43,825 bases of DNA from DASWOJ01 sp964242325 (GTDB lineage Bacteria > Pseudomonadota > Alphaproteobacteria > Acetobacterales > Acetobacteraceae): assembly GCA_964242325.1 (NCBI GenBank), contig CAXTCI010000015.1, positions 1 through 43,825 of the forward strand, written 5' to 3'. Position numbers and translations under genes: made by a program. Below, piece by piece: positions 7,533 to 15,211 of the stretch (within the stretch, counting starts at the first letter, position 1; each line of letters begins with the position of its first letter). Below the pieces are notes generated by a model. The model was not told the origin of the DNA. It ran no database searches and worked only from the letters and a program-made list of their open reading frames with translations.

Positions 7533-8749
7533 GCGGGAGTGTCCTGCATCTGTCGGGCGGCTAGGCGGGCGTCCCGGGCGGCGGCGATGCGTGGTGCCAG
7601 CACCTCCGCATGGAAGCGGTCACAGCCGACGCACAGGTTGGCATAGGGCTGGCCCTGCGGAGTAACGGTGCGAGACTCCCGCAGGAACCGCTCCGTGTCC
7701 CAACCAGCCGCCAGCCCCATACGCTCCGGCTGCCCGGCGCTGATCGCCTCATACACCGGGTCCCCGCGCAGGCTATCCAAGATCTCCAGCAACGGCTCCT
7801 CCAGCAGGTTACCCACTGGTAGCTTGGTCTTGATGCAGCAGGGATACACGGCCCCGTCCGGCTCGATGGACACCTCCGAGCCGGAGTACTGATGGTCCAG
7901 GAAGCCCAACCCGCCAGACCAGCGGTTGCAGAAATTGTCCTCCAGCGTCGCCGTGCTCAGCCCGTTTTCCCATGACCGGCCCCGCGGCCACAGTTTACCG
8001 ATCCAGGTGTCCGGCGTCGCGCCAAAGAAGCTGAACACCGGACCCGCCTCGTCCAGCCACTTCCGATTGACCGTCGCCAGGCCGGATGCGCGCATTCCCT
8101 GCGATTCCATCATCGCCGACAGCCGTGCGCGGTAGGCGTCCTGCTTTGCCTTGCCCTCCATGCCCACGTGGAAATCGTCCACCCCGGCGACCGAGATCAT
8201 CCACACGCCACGCGCCAGCAAATCCGCCACGATACCCGGAGTCAGCAGGTCGCCGGTGGTCTGCAGGACGACCTTGACGCCACCCGCCCCGGCATACCGC
8301 GCCACCAGGCCCTCGATGACCGGGTAGGTTACGCGCTGACGCACACCCTCCAGCAAGCTTTCGCCGCCGGACAGGATAATCCGACCCGTCTTTTCCGGTA
8401 GCGAGCCGTCCGCCGCCGGGTCGGTGCGGTCCATGTAGGTCATGCGCCGGGGCAGGTTGGCCATCACCAACGGCGCGTTGCGTTCGGCTTCCCGGACCAC
8501 GCCGGCCAGCTCGTCGCGGACGTAGGGGCGAAAACGGCCCTCATAACAATGCTTGCACCGCCGGTGACAGGCCCAGCACATCACCCAATAGATCGATTCC
8601 ATACGCGCTCCGTCTGGGGACCAAGCCATAACCGTGCCGGCGCGGCCGAACGACGGATCTACGTCATATGCGTCTGGTCCAATGCATGGGAAGGCCGGCG
8701 TGACGTCGCAGCAATCAGTTCCTGATGCCCCAAAAATAACTTCGGCCAC
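7529..8749 (-). CDS. Radical SAM protein with a SPASM-like C-terminus, linked to an ABC importer
   Basis: Up to 406 residues. The [4Fe-4S]/SAM motif is CHRRCKHC (CxxxCxxC) in YWVMCWACHRRCKHCYEG. IILSGGESLLE is the GGE SAM-binding strand, and the C-terminal half has Cys-rich auxiliary-cluster candidates (AVYPCCIKTKLPVGNL, then NLCVGCDRF), as in SPASM/twitch proteins. These enzymes modify peptides or small molecules; the target is unknown. It is the first gene of the operon, and its stop overlaps the YnjB-like start. The start is doubtful: the GTG at 8749 lies inside a strong terminator-like hairpin, the next 33 codons have a lower third-position GC than the rest, and the ATG at 8602 (MESIYW) has GGAG at good spacing. 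An ATG at 8629 is a third option. It lacks the CHVxAGP motif of ArsS. Confidence 0.88.
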   Translation of the reverse strand: MAEVIFGASGTDCCDVTPAFPCIGPDAYDVDPSFGRAGTVMAWSPDGARMESIYWVMCWACHRRCKHCYEGRFRPYVRDELAGVVREAERNAPLVMANLPRRMTYMDRTDPAADGSLPEKTGRIILSGGESLLEGVRQRVTYPVIEGLVARYAGAGGVKVVLQTTGDLLTPGIVADLLARGVWMISVAGVDDFHVGMEGKAKQDAYRARLSAMMESQGMRASGLATVNRKWLDEAGPVFSFFGATPDTWIGKLWPRGRSWENGLSTATLEDNFCNRWSGGLGFLDHQYSGSEVSIEPDGAVYPCCIKTKLPVGNLLEEPLLEILDSLRGDPVYEAISAGQPERMGLAAGWDTERFLRESRTVTPQGQPYANLCVGCDRFHAEVLAPRIAAARDARLAARQMQDTPA

Positions 8750-8776
8750 GGCAGCGCAACTGCGCCGCCGTGGCCG
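8732..8776 (-). terminator. Rho-independent terminator downstream of the GlsB-like gene
   Basis: Arms CGGCCACGGC (8743-8752) and GCCGTGGCCG (8767-8776) pair perfectly. The inner GCGCA/TGCGC pairs too, leaving a 2-nt loop and one mismatch. Read on the minus strand the hairpin is followed by AAGTTATTTTT. It lies 55 bp after the GlsB-like stop and covers the longest possible start of the radical SAM gene. Confidence 0.75.
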
Positions 8777-8830
8777 AACGGAGTTTCAAAGGACGCAGGC
8801 CGTTGGTCAGCCGCGCGCCCAGGCTTCCGC

Positions 8831-9091
8831 CTACCGTATGGCGCGTCGCCCGCTCAGCGCATGGTAGATCCAAAGCACGACGACCGCGCCGACAATCGCC
8901 ACGAACATGCTGTAAAGGTTGAACCCGGTGACAGGCGAGGCACCGATGAACGAGAACAAGAAGCCGCCAACGAAGGCGCCGACGATGCCGAGAATGATGT
9001 CAACGATCACACCTTGCCCCGATCCCTCGAAGATCTTGCTGGCGATAAACCCGGCAATGAGGCCCAGGACGATCCAGCCGATAAAGGTCAT
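8831..9091 (-). CDS. GlsB/YeaQ/YmgE-family (transglycosylase-associated) membrane protein
   Basis: An 86-residue, glycine-rich, very hydrophobic protein with three membrane segments: GWIVLGLIAGFIASKIF, IVDIILGIVGAFVGGFLFSF and MFVAIVGAVVVLWIYHAL. The pattern GxIxxxIxGxxGAxxGGF is typical of the small YeaQ/YmgE (GlsB) stress-associated family in the inner membrane. Its biochemical role is not established. The ATG at 9091 is preferred over the ATG at 9103 because GGAGAG lies just upstream at normal spacing and family members usually begin near MTFIGWIVLG. It stands alone and is followed by a good terminator hairpin at 8743-8776. Confidence 0.9.
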   Translation of the reverse strand: MTFIGWIVLGLIAGFIASKIFEGSGQGVIVDIILGIVGAFVGGFLFSFIGASPVTGFNLYSMFVAIVGAVVVLWIYHALSGRRAIR

Positions 9092-9451
9092 AAAACTCTC
9101 CATAAAACGTGTTGGGTCAAAAGCGGGATGGCCTTAGCGGGTTCAGTTTGCCCACCCAGGCCAGGTGGTCTGGTGTCCACCAGTGCGAAACCACTGATGC
9201 AGCGGCGTGGCCGCAAGGAAGGTCAACGTCAGTCTCACGGCGCAATCCTTCCCATTCCATCAGGACCGAACGGACCTTTTCGCGACTGGTAACGACAGCC
9301 AGCGCAGGCCGCAGGGCCGGATGAAGCGCCAGCCATGTGAGAAGCACTTACTCGCCAGCAGGCGATTGGTGCCCGGGCGTCCTGGACACATCTTCGTGCG
9401 CTAGGGCGCCAGCAGGGTTGCAGGAGTGGTGAAGTACCCCGCCTATGCACG
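9092..9451. other. Region without a recognisable gene
   Basis: About 360 bp between the start of the GlsB-like gene and the end of the HAD/ATPase fusion. Short open frames exist on both strands, the longest credible one being 76 codons on the minus strand at 9117-9347. None has a recognisable motif or a good ribosome-binding site. The GlsB-like promoter should lie near 9100-9160. Confidence 0.5.
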
Positions 9452-10949
9452 CTATGCCGGTGCGGTGTATCGCCGCTCGACGGCCGCGCGCACCATCTGC
9501 CGAGCCGAATCTGGTGGGGTTCGATCAACCTCGATGCCGCGCAGTTCCGCAGCCAGCTCGGCGTCCTTGATGCAGCCTTCGACCCAGGCGGAAAAGTCGC
9601 CGCGGTCCCGGTGCCACGCCCAGGTCGCATCGTCCACGCCGTCGGCCATCTCCAGGAACATGATCAGGTTCGTGGCGCGCAGCCGCAGCTTGCCCTCGGC
9701 GCCGCGGAAGAAGAACGCCTTGTCGTCGCCCAGCTTGCCCTCCGCATACTTCCGCAGGTGGCGCCGCCGCTCGCTGATGCCGGGGATGATCTTGAACCGG
9801 CGGGGCGCCGGATCGGTGCGGGACATGGTCAGCACCTCGCCACGCTCGACCGCCTCGGCGCTGTCCGGCTCCGCCAACCCATGCGCGCGGGCGAACAGGG
9901 CCAGCGCCGCCCGGGCCTCGTCGCCTACGGCCAGGGCGCGGTCCACGCAGTCCAGCGTGCGAGGCGACAGCGCCNNNNNNNNNNNNNNNNNNNNNNNNNN
10001 NNNNNNNNNNNNNNNNNNNNNNNNNNNNNNNNNNNNNNNNNNNNNNNNNNNNNNNNNNNNNNNNNNNNNNNNNNTAGTCGCCTTCCGGGTCCATCACCAC
10101 GAACTGGAAATCATGCTCGGACAGGCGTTCCAGCAGCCCCGTGGTCAGCGTGCTCTTGCCGCCGCCGGAGGTGCCGGTCAGCAACAGGCTCTGCCGCACC
10201 GGCACCAGGGCCAGCCCTTCGCCGCAGTCCAGCCCATCGGCCAGGAGAACCTGCTGGCGCGCATTGGTCTCGTCCACCTCGGCCAGGTCGGTTTCCAGCC
10301 ACAGGTCCACCAGTTCGGCGACGCCCACGCCCCGCTCTCCCCGCGTCACAAGGGCAGCGGCGTCCTTCAGCCGGGGCAGGGCGTTTGCCACCGCGACCGG
10401 CATCCCGCAAAGATCCAGGAAGGCAAAATCGTTCTCGGCATCCCCCACTGCGACAACGTTGCGGGGCGAGATGTCGAGTTCCTGGAGTGCGGCTCGCAGC
10501 CCGCTTTCCTTGTTGACACCGGCCGGCAGCACCATCACGGCGCCCTTGTTGAAGATGATCTGCAACTCCAGCCCCAGGTCGCGTATGGTGGCCAGCACCT
10601 TGCCCTCGTTCGGCTCCCAGCTTGCGACGATCACGCGCCCCACCGACAAGGGCGACACCCCGGCATCCCGCAGCCGCTCGGCGAACTCCGGCGGGGGAGC
10701 GGCGGCCAGCGCCCGTTCCTGCTTGGTCGCGGGCTAGTGGAGCAGCGCGCCGTTCTCGGCCACGACCAGGTCGAACAGGTCCAAGCGGGGCATGCAGCGG
10801 ACCAGGTCGTCCAACTCCCGTCCCGTGACCAGGATCAGCTTGCGGCTGGCCCCGCGCAGGCGCTCCAAGGCTGCCAGCGTAGGTGCGTCCACCTCGCCGT
10901 TATGGGCGATGGTGCCATCGTAGTCGGTAGCCAGGGCAACCTAATGCAT
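9452..10949 (-). pseudogene. HAD-IIB phosphatase / HerA-like ATPase fusion, broken by two TAG codons and a gap
   Basis: From an ATG at 10949 the frame reads M-H-TAG-VALATDYDGTIAHNGEV, the HAD nucleophile motif DxDGT. After GRELDDLV and AENGALLH comes a second TAG (codon 72, 10734-10736), then an intact C2-cap HAD domain with NKGAVMVLPAGVNK and VGDAENDFAFL. A P-loop LTGTSGGGKSTLT and DPEGD follow, as in HerA/DUF87-type ATPases. The frame then meets 100 N at 9975-10074. The C-terminal part continues in the frame of 9452-9946 (RRFKIIPGISERRRHL, DDKAFFFRGAEGKLRLRATN), so the N length does not preserve phase. Codon 3 is where related proteins, as I recall them, have tyrosine. Without readthrough, translation could restart only after the catalytic Asp, so the HAD active site would be lost. 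Confidence 0.7.
9975..10074. other. Assembly gap of 100 N inside the ATPase domain
   Basis: Exactly 100 N, so the size is arbitrary. The flanks share no sequence, so real sequence is missing: the part of the ATPase domain between the DPEGD motif and the C-terminal segment beginning ALSPRTLDCVD. Confidence 0.95.
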
Positions 10950-11157
10950 GGCGCGAGTTAACAGTGGTGAAGGCGAAGCGCCCGCGACACTTCTGTTGCA
11001 TCTCGTCCGGCACTGCCGACGGCTACCGCCTGGTAGTACTTGATCCGGAATGACGCGTTCGCTGCCGCCGGCTCTCGTCCACGATGCCTAGAGCTGGTTA
11101 CGGTCCGATCCGGGACGCGCGGCGGCTGGACCCAACTGCAAACAGAAGAGCTAGACC

Positions 11158-11184
11158 GGTTTGCGTCCAATTTGGACGCAAACC
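11158..11184. repeat. 27-bp palindrome, family 3
   Basis: Perfect 13-nt arms, GGTTTGCGTCCAA (11158-11170) and TTGGACGCAAACC (11172-11184), separated by one T. It is closely related to a palindrome at 26653-26679 and lies 18 bp downstream of the stop of the minus-strand gene at 11203. No long T tract follows. Confidence 0.8.
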
Positions 11185-11202
11185 TATTTGGGAGCGGGAA
11201 GC

Positions 11203-11583
11203 CTACATCGGCCGTGTCGTCCGATGCTTGGCTGCGCCGGGGTTAGCCATGAAGCTGATGAGATACACAGCCCCAAACACGGCAACGCCGATCGCCACCG
11301 GGCGCAGGAACCGGAGCCGCCGGCGCGGTGGAGCAGGCTTCGGCGCTGGCGCAAGCCGGCCCGCCACGTTGTCCCCCGCCCCGCGCAGGCGGCCCACCAG
11401 CATCGTACCCAACTCCAGCAGCGCCGGCGCATTGTCCAGCGCTTGCTGCAGCAGGGCGGGCCTAGCGACTGCGGCCGCGGGGGGCATGGCGTCGGCCGCC
11501 TTGGACGACAAGCCTGCCATCTGCTGCCGCAACTTCTCGATGCCGGACGGAAGCGCGTCTGCGATGCTGGAGCCAAGTGCCAT
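11203..11583 (-). CDS. Hypothetical protein with one C-terminal membrane segment
   Basis: About 126 residues starting MALGSSIADALPSGIEKL, or one residue earlier at a tandem ATG (11586); GAGG lies just upstream and fits either. The first 80 residues are amphipathic and Ala-rich (possible helix LRQQMAGLSSKAADA). A Pro/Arg-rich linker follows (APAPKPAPPRRRLRFLR), then one membrane helix VAIGVAVFGAVYLISFMA near the C-terminus. I do not recognise the family. It is divergent from the 3-methyladenine glycosylase gene, with a shared upstream region of about 190 bp. The open frame extends 42 codons further upstream, but that part does not look like protein. Confidence 0.55.
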   Translation of the reverse strand: MALGSSIADALPSGIEKLRQQMAGLSSKAADAMPPAAAVARPALLQQALDNAPALLELGTMLVGRLRGAGDNVAGRLAPAPKPAPPRRRLRFLRPVAIGVAVFGAVYLISFMANPGAAKHRTTRPM

Positions 11584-11770
11584 CATGATCCTCGGGGCTT
11601 GCGGGGTTGATGCGGAGGGCAACGCCCGGCAACGCACAAGGCTGCATGGCGCCGTGGACAGGGCCGCCGTTTTCGCCGTCAGGGCCGGCCCAGGAACAAA
11701 CGGCCAGACCACCCGTTCGCCTGGCTAGCCCGGATGTCCACCGGTGCCGCATCTGGGGACCGCATTACTG

Positions 11771-12382
11771 ATGGCGCCGAACGATACCCACGATCAGCCT
11801 GCTGACGATCGCACAACTCCGTCCTTGACACTCGATTTCCTGGCACCCGTGGCGAAGCTCGCGCAAATGCTGATCGGCGCCACGCTGCTCGTGGACGGCA
11901 CCGGTGGTTTGATCGTCGAAACCGAGGCCTATGACCGGCACGACCCGGCATCGCACACTTATCGCGGCCCCACGCCCCGCAACGCCGCCATGTTCGGCCC
12001 GCCAGGCCACGCCTACGTTTACCGCTCCTATGGGATGCACTGGTGCCTGAACCTGGTCTGCGGGCCAGAGCCGGGCGCCGCCGTGCTGATCCGCGCCCTG
12101 CAGCCGTTGCACGGCCTAGCCGCCATGCAGGCCCGCCGCAGCGGCATCACCGAGCGCCTGGCCTGCGCCGGCCCCGGCCGGTTGTGCCAGGCGCTAGGCA
12201 TCACTGCCGCGCTGGACGGGCTGCCGCTGGACCATCCGCCATTCCGGCTGCTGCCCCGGATAGCACCCTGCGCCATCGTCGCCGGTCCGCGCATCGGCAT
12301 CACCCAGGCACGGGACACGCCCTGGAGATTTGGATTGAAGGGGTCGCGTTACCTGAGCCGGCCATTCCCCGGCGGACGCTAA
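11771..12382 (+). CDS. mpg: DNA-3-methyladenine glycosylase (AAG/MPG family)
   Basis: A 203-residue protein of the alkyladenine DNA glycosylase family, which excises alkylated and deaminated purines in base excision repair. Characteristic blocks are GGLIVETEAYDRHDPASH, TPRNAAMFGPPGHAYVYRSYG (catalytic Glu in ETEAY and the DNA-facing Tyr/His) and CAGPGRLCQALGI. The C-terminus TPWRFGLKGSRYLSRP is also typical. The length fits bacterial homologues. The ATG at 11771 is chosen over a GTG at 11744; both have weak ribosome-binding sites (GGGGA about 12 nt upstream of the ATG). It ends 8 bp before the convergent LOV gene. Confidence 0.93.
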   Translation: MAPNDTHDQPADDRTTPSLTLDFLAPVAKLAQMLIGATLLVDGTGGLIVETEAYDRHDPASHTYRGPTPRNAAMFGPPGHAYVYRSYGMHWCLNLVCGPEPGAAVLIRALQPLHGLAAMQARRSGITERLACAGPGRLCQALGITAALDGLPLDHPPFRLLPRIAPCAIVAGPRIGITQARDTPWRFGLKGSRYLSRPFPGGR

Positions 12383-12389
12383 GGGGGCT

Positions 12390-12980
12390 CTACGCCGTCC
12401 CCGACGCCAGAGCGGTGCTCACCTCTGCCAGCCGTCGCGCCGCGGCTACGACATGTTCCAGCTCCCGGGCATGACCGGGTCCATCCTCGGCGGCGGCGGC
12501 GATCTCGTGCACCAGCCGCTGGAATTCCGCCATGATCTCCGCCGGCATGTGCGCCCGGCCGAAGTTCACCTCCGACAGCCGGGCCGGCAGCCCCTTGGTG
12601 ATGTCGTGCTGGTTGGCGAAGTAGTGGATGATCCGTCCCTGCCCGTCCCGCACCGGCGAGATGAACAGCAGGTTCCAGAACGCGACGCCGTCCTTGCGGT
12701 GGTTCACGATCCACTCGACGCAGCCGTCACCGGCCGCGATGACCCGGCCCAGCTTGCGCGCTGTTTCCACGTCCGTTCCCGGCCCTTGCAGCATCCGGCA
12801 GTTGCGCCCGACGATCTCCGCGGCCGGGTAGCCAGTCATGGCCTCGAACGCCGGGTTCACGGCAATGATGGGGTGGTCCGGCAGATGCGGGTCGGACAGC
12901 ACCATCGGCTCCGTGCTGTGCGCGATGGCGGTCAGCAGGGCCTCGGTGATGGTGCGGCCGGGGGTGGATTGATCGGGCAT
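12390..12980 (-). CDS. Stand-alone LOV (blue-light) PAS domain protein
   Basis: A 196-residue protein with a single PAS/LOV domain at about residues 15-130. It contains GRNCRMLQG, the flavin-adduct motif with the photoactive Cys at residue 61. N93 and N103 (VNHRKDGVAFWN) and Q124 (FANQHDIT) are at the positions that hold the flavin ring. Blue light would form a cysteinyl-flavin bond. The C-terminal 60 residues are helical and Ala/Glu-rich with no kinase, HTH or GGDEF domain, so it is a short LOV protein that must signal through a partner. It is divergent from the ABC-F gene, with about 110 bp between the starts. Confidence 0.87.
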   Translation of the reverse strand: MPDQSTPGRTITEALLTAIAHSTEPMVLSDPHLPDHPIIAVNPAFEAMTGYPAAEIVGRNCRMLQGPGTDVETARKLGRVIAAGDGCVEWIVNHRKDGVAFWNLLFISPVRDGQGRIIHYFANQHDITKGLPARLSEVNFGRAHMPAEIMAEFQRLVHEIAAAAEDGPGHARELEHVVAAARRLAEVSTALASGTA

Positions 12981-13092
12981 GGCGGCGGTATCCTGGTTCC
13001 CGGCATCCTGTACCGGTAACGTAATCCTCGCAATGTCAGTCCATCCCCGCTACATGCCGGGCCAAGCCCTAATCGAACGGCATATCCCGAAA

Positions 13093-14733
13093 ATGCTCCA
13101 AATAGATGAACTCGTCTTCAACGCATGGGGACGGCGCTTCTTCGACCGCGCCAGCGTACTCCTGCCGCCTACCGCCAAGGTCGGCCTGGTCGGGCGCAAC
13201 GGCGTCGGCAAGTCCACCCTGTTCAAGCTGATCCTAGGCGAACTGCAGCCGGACGGCGGCGAGATTGCGCTGCCCCGCCGCGCCCGCGTCGCCGCCGTCA
13301 GCCAGGAGCACCCGGCGACGCCGGTCAGCCTACTCGACACCATCCTTGCCGCCGACGAGCGGCGCGACGGCCTGATGGCCGAGCTGGACACGGCGCCCCC
13401 CGAGCGCATCGCCGACATCTACGCGGAGTTGGAGGAGATCGGCGCCGACCGCGCCCCCGCCCGCGCCGGCGAGATCCTGGCCGGCCTTGGCTTCTCGACC
13501 GCCGACCTGGCCCGGCCCATGTCGGAGTTCTCCGGCGGCTGGCGGATGCGCGTGGCCCTCGCCGCCGCCCTGTTCGCCCAGCCCGACCTGCTGCTGCTGG
13601 ACGAGCCGACCAACTACCTGGACCTGGAGGGCGCCATGTGGCTGGAGGCGCGCCTGCGCCGCTATCCCAACGCCGCCATCATCATCAGCCACGACCGCGA
13701 GCTGCTGAACAACTCTGTGGACAGCATCCTGCACCTGCGCGACGGCAAGCTGGACCTGTATACCGGCGGCTACGACGACTTTGAGCGCCGCCGGGCCGAG
13801 AAGGCGCGGCTGCAAACGGCGTCGCGCGTGAAGCAGGAAGCGGAGCGGGCGCACCTGCAATCCTTCGTGGACCGCTTCAAGGCCAAGGCCAGCAAGGCCG
13901 CCCAGGCCCAGTCCCGCATGAAGCGCCTGGCCAAGCTGGAGCCGATTGCCGCCGTGGTGGAGGAGCGCGTGGCGCCGTTCCTGCTGCCATCCCCGCCGCG
14001 TCCCCTGGCGCCGCCGCTGATGCGGCTGGAGAGTGCGTCGGTCGGCTATGGCGACGCCGAGCCGGTGCTGCGCAACCTGAATTTGCGCCTGGACATCGAC
14101 GACCGCATCGGCCTGCTGGGCGTGAACGGCGCGGGCAAGAGCACCTTCGCCAAGATGGCGGCCGGCGCCTTGGGCCTGCAGGCCGGGCACATGCAGCGGG
14201 AGCGGCGCATCCAGGTCGGCTGGTTCCACCAGCATCAGATTGAGGCGCTGGACGCCGCCGACACGCCGCTCGACATCATCCGCCGGGGGCGTCCGGAGGA
14301 CAGCGAGACGTCCTACCGCTCCCGTCTGGCATCATGGGGCATTGGCTTCGAGAAACAGAGCACGACGGTCGAGAACCTGTCCGGCGGCGAGCGCGCGCGC
14401 CTGCTGCTGAACCTGGTCGCGATGGCGGCGCCGCACCTGCTGATCCTGGACGAGCCGACCAACCACCTCGACATCGACAGCCGCCGGGCCCTGCTGGATG
14501 CGCTGAACGACTATCAGGGTGCCGTCATCCTGATCACCCATGACCGTTCGCTGATGGAGTTGGTGGCGGACCGGCTGTGGCTGGCGGCGGACGGCACGGT
14601 GGCGCCGTTCGATGGCGACATGGACGACTATGCCCGGCTGGTGCTGGAGCGCGCCAAGACCGGCAGCGCCCCCAGTCAGGCCCGCGCCGGCAAGGTGTCG
14701 CCAGGCAAGCAGAAGCGGAAGAAGGCGGCATGA
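13093..14733 (+). CDS. ABC-F family ATP-binding protein (Uup/YheS-like)
   Basis: A 546-residue soluble protein with two ABC cassettes and no membrane part, as in ABC-F translation factors. Cassette 1 has GRNGVGKSTLF, signature FSGGWRMRVALA and LLLLDEPTNYLD. Cassette 2 has GVNGAGKSTFA, LSGGERARLLLNL and LLILDEPTNHLD. Between them is a charged linker (ERRRAEKARLQTASRVKQE to KASKAAQAQSRMKRL), the P-site tRNA-interaction motif region. The tail is basic (KVSPGKQKRKKAA). The ATG at 13093 (MLQIDELVFNAWGRR) matches the usual family start; upstream in-frame ATGs at 13036 and 12979 would add unrelated sequence. The stop overlaps the next gene by ATGA. Confidence 0.92.
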   Translation: MLQIDELVFNAWGRRFFDRASVLLPPTAKVGLVGRNGVGKSTLFKLILGELQPDGGEIALPRRARVAAVSQEHPATPVSLLDTILAADERRDGLMAELDTAPPERIADIYAELEEIGADRAPARAGEILAGLGFSTADLARPMSEFSGGWRMRVALAAALFAQPDLLLLDEPTNYLDLEGAMWLEARLRRYPNAAIIISHDRELLNNSVDSILHLRDGKLDLYTGGYDDFERRRAEKARLQTASRVKQEAERAHLQSFVDRFKAKASKAAQAQSRMKRLAKLEPIAAVVEERVAPFLLPSPPRPLAPPLMRLESASVGYGDAEPVLRNLNLRLDIDDRIGLLGVNGAGKSTFAKMAAGALGLQAGHMQRERRIQVGWFHQHQIEALDAADTPLDIIRRGRPEDSETSYRSRLASWGIGFEKQSTTVENLSGGERARLLLNLVAMAAPHLLILDEPTNHLDIDSRRALLDALNDYQGAVILITHDRSLMELVADRLWLAADGTVAPFDGDMDDYARLVLERAKTGSAPSQARAGKVSPGKQKRKKAA

Positions 14734-15044
14734 CGGCGGATGAACTCAAGGCCTGGGCACTGGGCAACGGCTGGACGATGGTGGCCGGGCATCCCAGCCT
14801 GACCAAGCCGTCCAACCCCAAAGAGGCCGTAGTCCGCATGGTGCTGAGGGCAACCGTCGTCCACGTCGAGGCGAAGAAGCCCGCGGGCAAGTGGGAGAAG
14901 CTGAGCGGAGACGCCTATGCCAAGGTGGTCGCCGACCCTGAAACCGGCGTGCCCGGTGGGCTAGGCTTCGAAAAGCTGCCGGGGTTCCGGATGCTGATGC
15001 AGGAGAATCGCGACCGCCAGGTGTTCGCTGCCTGGGGCAGCTAA
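14730..15044 (+). CDS. Small conserved-looking protein coupled to the ABC-F gene
   Basis: A 104-residue protein starting MTADELKAWALGNGWTMVAGH. The ATG overlaps the ABC-F stop (ATGA), which fixes the start and indicates coupling. The sequence looks like a compact alpha/beta domain: LKAWALGNGW, SNPKEAVVRMVLRATVVHVEAKKPAGKWEKL, GFRMLMQENRDRQVFAAWG. It has no cysteines, signal or membrane segment. I do not recognise a function. A role linked to the ABC-F partner is inference from the overlap alone. It is followed by repeat family 1 copy 2 and the convergent lpxD gene. Confidence 0.75.
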   Translation: MTADELKAWALGNGWTMVAGHPSLTKPSNPKEAVVRMVLRATVVHVEAKKPAGKWEKLSGDAYAKVVADPETGVPGGLGFEKLPGFRMLMQENRDRQVFAAWGS

Positions 15045-15057
15045 AGGCGGCGTCCTA

Positions 15058-15207
15058 CTCCCTTTCCCTCCGGGAGAGGGTTGGGGTGAGGGGGCGGGCA
15101 AGCGCTGTCCCCGCTTAAAGCAGGGCCGAGCCGCTTCCGCACAGGCGCCGTTCGCATAGGCGGCCAAGACCCCCTCACCCCGACCCTCTCCCGGAGGGAG
15201 AGGGAGC
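15058..15207. repeat. Palindromic dispersed repeat, family 1, copy 2
   Basis: About 150 bp with arms CCCTTTCCCTCCGGGAGAGG...GTGAGGGG and CCCCTCACCCCGACCCTCTC...GAGAGGGAG. It fills the space between two convergent genes (stops at 15044 and 15212), where it could end transcription from both sides, although no T tract follows. Confidence 0.85.
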
Positions 15208-15211
15208 AGGC

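Noticed and set aside
9117..9347. A 76-codon minus-strand gene
   Set aside because: No recognisable motif, no convincing ribosome-binding site and an odd composition; it cannot be supported from the sequence alone.
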